Origin: Pantoea allii
GTDB lineage: Bacteria > Pseudomonadota > Gammaproteobacteria > Enterobacterales > Enterobacteriaceae
Length of the DNA: 64,000 nt
Reading direction: 5' to 3'
NCBI RefSeq assembly: GCF_002307475.1
Contig: NZ_NTMH01000040.1
Coordinates: forward strand, 496,001-560,000
The translations under genes and the position numbers were made by a program. Within the stretch, counting starts at the first letter, position 1, and each line of letters begins with the position of its first letter. This document shows, piece after piece, positions 57,761 to 64,000 of this stretch. The notes under the pieces were generated by a model, which was not told the origin of the DNA, ran no database searches, and saw nothing but the letters and a program-made list of their open reading frames with translations.

Positions 57761-58663
57761 GTGATAACATTCAAACAAATGGATGCGCTGATATGGATAG
57801 TTAATCTCGGCAGTTTTGAAGCGGCCGCGGAGAAGCTCAATATGACGCAGTCTGCTATATCAAAGCGCATACATGAACTTGAAGTCTCTTTTGATATTGA
57901 GGTATTTGACCGGTCGAGCAGAAATGCGCGGCTGACTGAGAAGGGAAGAGAGCTTCTTTTTTACAGTCAGGAGCTGGTAGAGAAAAGAAACCACCTGCTT
58001 GAGAGGATCAGCGACAGGAAGGTTCTGATTTCACAACTCCGGCTGGGTGTAACTGAGCTGACATCCCTTACCTGGCTACCCGAGCTGATTCAGCAAATCC
58101 GTGAAGTCTATCCCAGGGTACAGATAGTGCCTACCGTGGATGCCTCTCCCGTTCTGTATGATTCCGTCCAGAATGACAAGCTCGATCTGATTATTGCACC
58201 TGACATGTACGACGACGTTCGCCTCAACGCGTGCCTTCTGAGCAGTGTCGAAAATTCCTGGATGTCGTCGACAGCACTTATACCCGCTGAAGAGAAAATT
58301 GATATTGACGAAGCAGCAAAATATTCCTTTTTTGTGCAGGGTCCCACGTCCGGCACAGGTCTGATATATGAACGCTATTTTTCAATGCGCGGCATTAAAT
58401 TTGACCGGAATATTGTCTGTAACAATCTCTTTGCCCAGATTGGGCTGACGGTTGCCGGTATGGGTATTACCTATCTTCCCCGAAAACCTTTAATGCCTTT
58501 GCTGGAAAAAGGGATACTCAGGGAGCTCGATTTCAAACCCAGGCTGCCTCTTGTCAGATACAGCGCAATTTATCGTGCCGATCGTGAACAAGGCATCATT
58601 CCTCATATTGCTGATATTGCCAGGAATTGCTGCAGTTTCGATAAGTTCCTTTTCGGTTTCTGA
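57761..58663 (+). CDS. LysR-family regulator divergent from the rraA-family operon
   Basis: 300 residues, GTG start with GAGGT 6 nt upstream. HTH: MDALIWIVNLGSFEAAAEKL, MTQSAISKRIHELE; FDRSSRNARLTEKGRELLF. Effector domain from about 90. Divergence across 395 bp makes it the likely regulator of the aldolase/aminotransferase/symporter genes. Confidence 0.87.
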   Translation: MITFKQMDALIWIVNLGSFEAAAEKLNMTQSAISKRIHELEVSFDIEVFDRSSRNARLTEKGRELLFYSQELVEKRNHLLERISDRKVLISQLRLGVTELTSLTWLPELIQQIREVYPRVQIVPTVDASPVLYDSVQNDKLDLIIAPDMYDDVRLNACLLSSVENSWMSSTALIPAEEKIDIDEAAKYSFFVQGPTSGTGLIYERYFSMRGIKFDRNIVCNNLFAQIGLTVAGMGITYLPRKPLMPLLEKGILRELDFKPRLPLVRYSAIYRADREQGIIPHIADIARNCCSFDKFLFGF

Positions 58664-59134
58664 GTAACGTGCTGAAATCAGGTAACGCGATAAGCGATAA
58701 AAAATCAGTTTATCGCCCGCAGAAACCTGCACTTTCCGACGTCCAGAACGGCATAACACTACTGCACTGTGCACAGCCACGCAGCGACGCAGAAATCACC
58801 ATGTGTAGTGCTGGGTATACGGACAGGAAGCGTGCCGGAAAAAGACGACTCGCGTCAGAAGCACACTGAGCGCGCATGCGCGGGAGACGGCAGGGATGTG
58901 ATGTTTACCAGGATGGACATATTCAGTCGCGATGAGTAAATGTGTGCTGTTCACTCATAGTGGGCCTCACTATGCTGACATGCTCGATTGCAAATCCCTC
59001 GGGCAAACTATTCAACAGTTCGTAGTACTGTTTTTTGTATTCCTGAGATAAAAATAGCACTAATGGAAAGATGTCACTTCGCCTCCTCATGTATAGCTTG
59101 AACCACATAATCATTAGTAAAGGGATGCACAAAT
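58664..59134. other. Intergenic interval before the SDR gene
   Basis: No gene seen. Holds a perfect 7-bp stem CATAGTG / CACTATG with loop GGCCT at 58956-58974. AAAGGGA precedes the SDR start. Confidence 0.4.
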
Positions 59135-59872
59135 ATGCTGAGAGGTAAAAGAGCGGTTATTACAGGTGGAGGCAAGGGATTCGGTCAGGCATTATGCGTA
59201 TGGTTGGCGCGAGAGGGAGTCGAGGTGCACTTTAGCGCACGACGTGCAGAGGAGATACAAGATACCTGCAGCATCATCAGTGCTGAAGGCGGCACGGCAA
59301 ACGGGTATATCTGTGATTTAACCCGTCCTGAATCTCTTTCTCAGTTTTCTTCACAACTGTTAAATTCAGATAAGCCTGTAGACATTTTAATCCTCAATGC
59401 TGCTCAGTGGCTGTCAGGGACATTAGACAATCAACCAGTTACAGAAATTATCAATACCGTCAGTTCAGGCCTGACAGGTTCTATTCTACTGACTCAGGCA
59501 TTACTGCCTGCATTAAGACGTTCGGACAGTGCTGATATCGTCTCAATAATATCTTCATGTGGCATTCCGAATTTTACAGATTCAATTGCGCATCCCGCTT
59601 TTTTCGCCAGTAAACATGGTCTTAGTGGGTTTACAACAAAACTGTCCCAGCAGCTATCAGAAGAAAATATACGTGTTACCGGGCTGTACCCACCAGATTT
59701 CGAGCTGACTGGGTTAGATACGTTTGTCGATGATCAATCCAGAATGGGGGAGCGTCTGATGAATGGACGATCTGTTTGGGAGACGATTCACTTTGTGCTG
59801 AAACAACCTCGTAGTTGTCATATAAGTACAATCTACTTTCAGGGACCCACCCGCGAAGACCTGGAAAAGTAG
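59135..59872 (+). CDS. SDR-family protein lacking the catalytic tyrosine
   Basis: 245 residues. Cofactor loop TGGGKGFGQ (10-18), ILNAAQW for the NAG motif, SIISSCG with the catalytic Ser near 140, but the YxxxK site reads PAFFASKHG: Phe156 in place of Tyr, Lys160 kept. Without the Tyr hydroxyl, normal SDR dehydrogenase chemistry is not expected, so it may be a binding or regulatory SDR, or an inactivated enzyme. Single gene, AT-richer than its core neighbours. Ribosome site AAGGGA. Confidence 0.8.
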   Translation: MLRGKRAVITGGGKGFGQALCVWLAREGVEVHFSARRAEEIQDTCSIISAEGGTANGYICDLTRPESLSQFSSQLLNSDKPVDILILNAAQWLSGTLDNQPVTEIINTVSSGLTGSILLTQALLPALRRSDSADIVSIISSCGIPNFTDSIAHPAFFASKHGLSGFTTKLSQQLSEENIRVTGLYPPDFELTGLDTFVDDQSRMGERLMNGRSVWETIHFVLKQPRSCHISTIYFQGPTREDLEK

Positions 59873-59996
59873 TAGCTGAAATCCAGTGGTGTTACACAAA
59901 CATTTAAACGGGCATTTTTCGCTCATGGCGGACATTGACTCGCCACAATGTGACAAATAATAACCCACCGCTATCATGATGATGCAAGGGTAATTA

Positions 59997-60304
59997 ATGG
60001 CTAAGGAAAATCACGATAACGATTGAAGCAGGTATGCAAATTCATTACCGATTTTACTAAAGGTCTGGGAATCATCCGTATGTGCGACGCATGATTTTTA
60101 CAAGAACAGGATATTCAAGTGCTGCGCCCGCTGATACTCCATAGCTATTTTCCTGGTTTAACTATTAGTATTGCTCGTGGATGCTGTGACGACTCTATCC
60201 TGGGTTGTACAGGGGTAAGCAAAAAACGTATTGAAATGCTATCTGTGGATACAGAACAACGCGGAAAAGGTATTGGGCATTTGATCTTGTCAGACAGAAT
60301 TTAG
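59997..60304 (+). pseudogene. Broken GNAT acetyltransferase gene (YjaB-like), truncated at a repeat
   Basis: Three reading pieces line up into one GNAT: ITIEAGMQ near 60010, then after a shift LPILLKVWESSVCATHDF (60045-60098), then after loss of one T in the run at 60095-60099 LQEQDIQVLRPLILHSYFPG, LTISIARG, RIEMLSVDTEQRGKGIGHLI. WESSVxATHDFL is a hallmark of YjaB-type GNATs. After the acetyl-CoA loop the frame stops at TAG 60302-60304, whose G is the first base of repeat copy H, so the C-terminal third is lost there. Confidence 0.75.
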
Positions 60305-60365
60305 TCCGCTGATCGCTCATAGCTGGCATCACCTACGGACAGTCCGCTTAGCGCCAAAAGCCTAA
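60304..60365 (-). repeat. GTCCGCT-stem repeat, copy H (both modules, reverse orientation)
   Basis: In plus-strand order: module 2 reversed at 60304-60327 (GTCCGCT, GATCGCTCAT, AGCTGGC) and module 1 reversed at 60342-60365 (GTCCGCT, TAGCGCCAAA, AGCCTAA), 14 nt apart. Confidence 0.7.
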
Positions 60366-60457
60366 GCCGCAAATGGGTTCTCTGTTAAATACAGAAAGCC
60401 GTCCCAGGTGAACAGGCATGGTAGATTTAGCAGTTAAAACTAAATCGAGGATAGTGA

Positions 60458-60916
60458 ATGTTCAGCATTTCAGAAGTGGATAAAAGTGATTCTGACCTGG
60501 CGTGGCTGGTCAGCGAGCTCGATGCCTTTCAGCGCGAACTGTATCCTGCAGAAAGTAATCACTGTCTGGATCTTTCAACCGTTAATGACGAGCAGCTCCG
60601 CTGCGTTATCGTACGTGATGAAGGCGGCGCACCTGCGGGTTGTGGTGCTTTGCTGTTTCAGGAAAATGGCTCAGCTGAGATTAAACGGGTTTATATTCGA
60701 CCGGAATACCGGGGCAGGAAGCTCGGAGAGCGGATAATCAGCGCAATCGAGACGATGGCCTCAGAGAAGACTCCGTGCTTATTACGGCTTGAAACGGGGA
60801 TTAATCAGCAACCGGCCATCGCACTTTATCGTAAGTGCGGGTACGAAATATGCGATGCATTCCCCCCGTATGCAGCAGATCCGTTGAGTGTGTTTATGTG
60901 CAAAGACCTTTCTTAA
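60458..60916 (+). CDS. GNAT family N-acetyltransferase
   Basis: 152 residues. Acetyl-CoA binding segment EIKRVYIRPEYRGRKLGERI and the C-terminal LRLETGINQQPAIALYRKCG, YEICDAFPPYAADP are typical of small GNATs related to PhnO/YedL-like proteins with a final bP-strand motif. Substrate unknown. It is intact, unlike the GNAT remnant just upstream, to which it is not closely similar. Confidence 0.85.
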   Translation: MFSISEVDKSDSDLAWLVSELDAFQRELYPAESNHCLDLSTVNDEQLRCVIVRDEGGAPAGCGALLFQENGSAEIKRVYIRPEYRGRKLGERIISAIETMASEKTPCLLRLETGINQQPAIALYRKCGYEICDAFPPYAADPLSVFMCKDLS

Positions 60917-61288
60917 CTTCACGTTTTTTATGCTACTCAGGAAAGTTATGCTCAAGGTGTTGGATACATATCATAAGTGACACGTCCGCTCCTCGCTCAC
61001 CGCGACTTTAAATGCCGATAAGTCCATCTTCTGGCTGATGTCAGCCCGTCATACTGATGCCGAAGCCTCGATTCATCAACAGGCTGAGATTATGCACACA
61101 GGCATTTTGTTCCACCTTCAGCAGAAAGTTGACCGCCAACCGGTCTTTGTCAGGCCCGACGCTCACACCACTGGCGATGCCGTGCCTTGTGAGCGCATCT
61201 CTGTTACAGGCTACGCTCAGGATTTACCCATCCCGCATGACGACATTTAAAAAATCACGCCGCTCAACGCTTACGGGAGTCGCTATTT
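60917..61288. other. Intergenic interval with repeat copy I
   Basis: No gene with a ribosome site. Frames at 61038-61347 overlap one another and have no recognisable domain. GC content rises again near 61270. Confidence 0.4.
60984..61007 (-). repeat. GTCCGCT-stem repeat, copy I (module 2 only, reverse)
   Basis: Stem GTCCGCT, centre CCTCGCTCAC, stem CGCGACT in plus-strand order; left stem and centre match well, right stem is eroded. Confidence 0.6.
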
Positions 61289-62185
61289 TTATCTGTCGCG
61301 AAACGCATTATGCAGAAGTCGCCACATATGATGGGCGGCTGGGGTAAAGCGCCTGTCTGAGTTCCGTAACAGGTGACACTGGGCGCTACTGGCGATCGGG
61401 TGGTCGAGCGGGACGGCGACAAGTGTCCCCTGACGAATGGGGTCGGCGGCGGCATAGGCAGTCATAAATGAGACACCTAGCCCCGCCTGGCTGAGGTTCA
61501 TGGCAGTGGAGAACAGGTTGCATCGGTAGGCCGGGTGAAATTGCAAACCCTGGCTTTTGAACATGGCGTTCATGTGGCGCTGCAAGCCAAAGTTCTCCGT
61601 CAGAGCGATAAGCGGATGAGCGTTCAACTCTTCAATAGTGATGCTGGCGTGACCGGCGACAGGATGCTGTGGCGCGACCACGGCGCAAATCGGCCCCCAC
61701 TGGAAACTGTGGCGCTTCAGTTCCGGTGTGCCAATCGGGCCAAAGGCGAGCGCCATATCGGCTTCGCCGCTGACAATATCGTTCATCATCTCCTGCATGC
61801 TGCCGACCACAATATCGACAAACACCATCGGGTAAGACTGGGCAAACTCGCGCATGACCCCTTCGATAAACGCGGTGATCAGTCCGCCGCCAATGCGCAC
61901 CGAAAGCGTTCCGCCGCGCATATGGCGCAGATCTTTAAGCTGGCTCTCCAGCTTTTCGCGCCGCTGGCGGCTGGCAAAATAGTCCTCCGCCAGCAGCCGT
62001 CCCGCTTCGGTCAATACCACATTACGCCCGCGCCGTTCCAGCAAGGGAAGCTGTAGCGCACGTTCAAGTTGGGCGATCTGGCGGCTGACCACCGACGCGT
62101 TAACGCCAAGGATATCTGCCGCGCGGCGAATGCCGCCTTGGTTACCCACTTCATACAGGTAACCCACCTGTTTATCCTGGAACAT
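61289..62185 (-). CDS. LysR-family regulator divergent from yjiHG
   Basis: 298 residues from ATG 62185, which has GAGGG 10 nt upstream; an ATG 9 bp earlier is too close to it. HTH: VGYLYEVGNQGGIRRAADIL, VNASVVSRQIAQLERAL; ERRGRNVVLTEAGRLL. Effector domain with LSVRIGGGLITAFIEGVMRE. Divergent from yjiH over about 375 bp; likely regulates the yjiH-yjiG-M20 operon. Confidence 0.87.
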   Translation of the reverse strand: MFQDKQVGYLYEVGNQGGIRRAADILGVNASVVSRQIAQLERALQLPLLERRGRNVVLTEAGRLLAEDYFASRQRREKLESQLKDLRHMRGGTLSVRIGGGLITAFIEGVMREFAQSYPMVFVDIVVGSMQEMMNDIVSGEADMALAFGPIGTPELKRHSFQWGPICAVVAPQHPVAGHASITIEELNAHPLIALTENFGLQRHMNAMFKSQGLQFHPAYRCNLFSTAMNLSQAGLGVSFMTAYAAADPIRQGTLVAVPLDHPIASSAQCHLLRNSDRRFTPAAHHMWRLLHNAFRDR

Positions 62186-62560
62186 CTGCCGCATTCCCTC
62201 ATTACTGTTGACCTGAGAGCAACAATAACATCACTTGATGGCTATTTATCAAGCCGTTTAAATAGTGATAATCAAATTAACCGCCAAATTTGGTGCGTCA
62301 GTAAAAAAGAAAAAGGAAATCAGTCTCACTGCACCAAAAGTGCGCCCAGAAAAGGGGATAACGTATTTCATTGCGCTTTTACACACGCACAATGAAATAA
62401 TTTTCCCGCTAATGCGCTTGAATTTCTCGCTATTTTTCGGGAAGGGTTTTTATTGCAAAAATCAGCCTGGTGAAAGGCGTTTATTTTACGGCTGGGCTAT
62501 TCAGGCATGGATCCTGCTTAGTATCAGGACTTTTCCATTATACATGTAAAGAGAGATGAT
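62186..62560. promoter_or_regulatory. Divergent promoter region of LysR gene and yjiH operon
   Basis: AT-rich interval without a gene. It must hold both promoters; no specific operator assigned. Confidence 0.4.
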
Positions 62561-63244
62561 ATGAGCGAATCAAAAACACTGAAGCAGCCAGAAAAAGAGG
62601 CAGCAGAGGAGTGGAAAGTGGGGCCTGGCGCATGGATTTCACTGGTCATTGTGCTGCTGGTCTTCTCCGGCTTCTTTTTTAAAGTGGATGACATGGCCTG
62701 GCTGGGCGCGTTCGATTTCACCACGCTTGGCGGCGCGTTCGGCACGATGAAGACGCCGGAAACCAACACCTTTATCGGCAGCGGCGGCCTGAGCGCCAAA
62801 GCCGGTTTTCTTTTTGCGCTCTCGCTGGTGCCAACGGTGATGCTGGCGCTCGGCCTGCTGGAAATATTCACCCATTACGGTGCGATCCGTGCGGCGCATA
62901 AATTACTCACGCCGCTGTTAAAACCGCTGCTCGGCATTCCAGGTTACACCGGTCTGGCATTAATTACCGATCTGCAAAGTACCGATGCCGGTGCGGCATT
63001 AACGAAAGAACTCTATGACAGCGAAAAGATCACCCGCAAAGATGTGGTGATTATGGGGTCATGGCAGTATTCCGGTGCCGGGTTGATTAATAACTATTTT
63101 TCCATCGGATCGGCAATGTTTGCTTCCTTAACCATCCCGATCATTATTCCGCTGGTTTTAATGTTTGTCCTGAAATTCGTTGGCGCAGCCGTGGTTCGCC
63201 TGGCATTAAATACTGTTTATAAGCGAGATTTCGACAATGAGTAA
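62561..63244 (+). CDS. yjiH: YjiH, nucleoside-recognition (Gate) domain membrane protein
   Basis: 227 residues, the same length as E. coli YjiH. About five membrane helices; the Gate-domain segment is GYTGLALITDLQSTDAGAAL, then SWQYSGAGLINNYFSIGSAM. With YjiG it forms a two-part transporter-like pair, like spore-maturation SpmA/SpmB. The downstream M20 amidohydrolase suggests that it moves an acylated amino acid or peptide substrate. Overlaps yjiG by 8 bp. Confidence 0.9.
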   Translation: MSESKTLKQPEKEAAEEWKVGPGAWISLVIVLLVFSGFFFKVDDMAWLGAFDFTTLGGAFGTMKTPETNTFIGSGGLSAKAGFLFALSLVPTVMLALGLLEIFTHYGAIRAAHKLLTPLLKPLLGIPGYTGLALITDLQSTDAGAALTKELYDSEKITRKDVVIMGSWQYSGAGLINNYFSIGSAMFASLTIPIIIPLVLMFVLKFVGAAVVRLALNTVYKRDFDNE

Positions 63245-63704
63245 TCAAGCAAAAGTCTCCAGTAATCCGTTTGATATTTTCGTTATTGGCGCGCGCAAGG
63301 GTTTTCATATCGCCATTAATAATTTGATGCCGAATGTATTAATGGCCTATGTGATCGCCGAAATGCTCAATTTACTGGGCGTGATGCAGATTATTGGACA
63401 CGTTTGCGCACCGCTGATGGGGCTTTTCGGCCTGCCGGGCGAAGCGATCACCGTACTGTTAACCGCCTGGCTCTCTTCCTCTGCCGGAACCGGCGTGGCC
63501 GTTAGCCTGCTGAGCAAAGGCCAACTTGATGTGGGGCAGATCACCATTCTCGCGCCCGCCATCTTTTTGATGGGATCGCAACTCCAGTACATGGGGCGCC
63601 TGCTGGGCGTGGCCGATGTGCCGAAGAAGTACTGGCCGTTACTGATGGCGGTCAGCATTCTCAATGCCGTAATCGCCATGCTGATTATGCGCGTTATTGC
63701 CTGA
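63237..63704 (+). CDS. yjiG: YjiG, nucleoside-recognition (Gate) domain membrane protein
   Basis: 155 residues, four to five membrane helices. Opening FDIFVIGARKGFHIAINNLM and core LPGEAITVLLTAWLSSSAGT are the SpmB/YjiG signature. Translationally coupled to yjiH. In E. coli the pair lies near iadA (isoaspartyl dipeptidase); here a different peptidase-family gene follows. Confidence 0.9.
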   Translation: MSNQAKVSSNPFDIFVIGARKGFHIAINNLMPNVLMAYVIAEMLNLLGVMQIIGHVCAPLMGLFGLPGEAITVLLTAWLSSSAGTGVAVSLLSKGQLDVGQITILAPAIFLMGSQLQYMGRLLGVADVPKKYWPLLMAVSILNAVIAMLIMRVIA

Positions 63705-63721
63705 GCACTAAGGAGTAAGAC

Positions 63722-64000
63722 GTGTCACGTACACTTGAGCACTTTAATTACCTGCACCAAATCCCGGAACTGGGGTTCGAAGAGTACAAAACATCCGCCT
63801 ATATCGCGGACGTGCTGGCGGCGGCGGGCTACCAGGTTACGCGCAAGGTGAATAACACCACCGGTATTGTTGCCGTACTGGACAGCGGTAAGCCTGGTCC
63901 GACGCTGGCGCTGCGCGCCGATATGGATGCGCTGGGGCATATCATTGACGGCCAACATGTGGCGCGCCACACCTGTGGGCACGACGGCCATTCCACGGTC
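63722..64000 (+). CDS. M20-family amidohydrolase (3' end outside window)
   Basis: GTG start with AAGGAG 6 nt upstream; 93 codons visible. HFNYLHQIPELGFEEYKTSA is the standard opening of IAA-amino acid/hippurate-type amidohydrolases, LALRADMDAL gives the Asp of the first motif and HTCGHDGHST the metal ligands. Such enzymes hydrolyse N-acyl amino acids or peptides using a binuclear metal. It completes an operon with yjiH and yjiG (17 bp gap). Confidence 0.9.
   Translation, partial: MSRTLEHFNYLHQIPELGFEEYKTSAYIADVLAAAGYQVTRKVNNTTGIVAVLDSGKPGPTLALRADMDALGHIIDGQHVARHTCGHDGHSTV

Noticed and set aside
61038..61347. Overlapping short plus-strand frames near repeat copy I
   Set aside because: Two different frames cover the same DNA, neither has a ribosome site or recognisable domain.

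Overview
The window looks like a chromosomal segment of a Gram-negative member of the order Enterobacterales, most likely Erwiniaceae (a Pantoea- or Erwinia-like genome). It opens in ycdY, which is close to the E. coli protein over its whole visible length. It also carries a bglGF-type beta-glucoside operon with textbook antiterminator sites, a GsiABCD-type peptide importer, a CspA-family gene and the yjiH-yjiG pair. The family-level placement is inference from gene content. No tRNA, rRNA, CRISPR array, transposase or replication origin was found.

Layout. 0-9.9 kb: ycdY (cut by the window edge), a class III CoA-transferase, an EamA exporter, a glutamine amidotransferase, a SAM methyltransferase, an AldB-type aldehyde dehydrogenase, a Tat-exported bicupin oxalate decarboxylase, two small domain proteins and an esterase. 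9.9-14.4 kb: beta-glucoside operon bglG-bglF-GH1 with a RAT/terminator attenuator in its leader and a second RAT between bglG and bglF. 14.6-19.9 kb: a LysR regulator divergent from dabB-dabA, a two-subunit inorganic-carbon uptake system. 20-21.9 kb: LysR gene and a frameshifted quinone-oxidoreductase-type gene. 22-29 kb: an AT-richer accessory stretch with a DJ-1/PfpI protein, a DapA-family lyase, a UbiA-family prenyltransferase divergent from a LysR gene, a lipoprotein, a NIPSNAP protein, several broken gene fragments and many copies of a short palindromic repeat.

29.2-38.3 kb is a tight operon that reads as a D-amino-acid peptide (probably murein peptide) scavenging system: DgcN, DgcA-type epimerase, a fused double-ATPase, a binding protein, two permeases, a DmpA-type P1 aminopeptidase and an M55 D-aminopeptidase. 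A LysR gene follows after a gap. 40-44 kb: an ExcA-like membrane protein, a cold-shock protein, a fragment related to Rhs/Vgr-associated proteins and a GNAT acetyltransferase. 44.3-47.5 kb: YceI protein convergent with a cytochrome b561 / TPR / ECF sigma / anti-sigma operon. 47.8-53.8 kb: a 2-hydroxyacid dehydrogenase, a cupin, a PPOX flavoprotein, a small unknown protein and a PAS-GGDEF-EAL protein.

54.2-58.7 kb: an RraA-family aldolase/decarboxylase, a class I aminotransferase and a DAACS symporter form an operon divergent from a LysR gene, which suggests uptake, transamination and cleavage of a glutamate-like amino acid. 59-61 kb: an SDR protein lacking its catalytic tyrosine, a broken GNAT gene cut off exactly at a repeat copy, and an intact GNAT. 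61.3-64 kb: LysR divergent from yjiH-yjiG and an M20 amidohydrolase that runs off the window.

The most unusual global signal is a repeat family made of 24-nt palindromic modules. All modules share the stem GTCCGCT/AGCGGAC but have one of two different centres. Nine loci are found, only in the AT-richer accessory patches.
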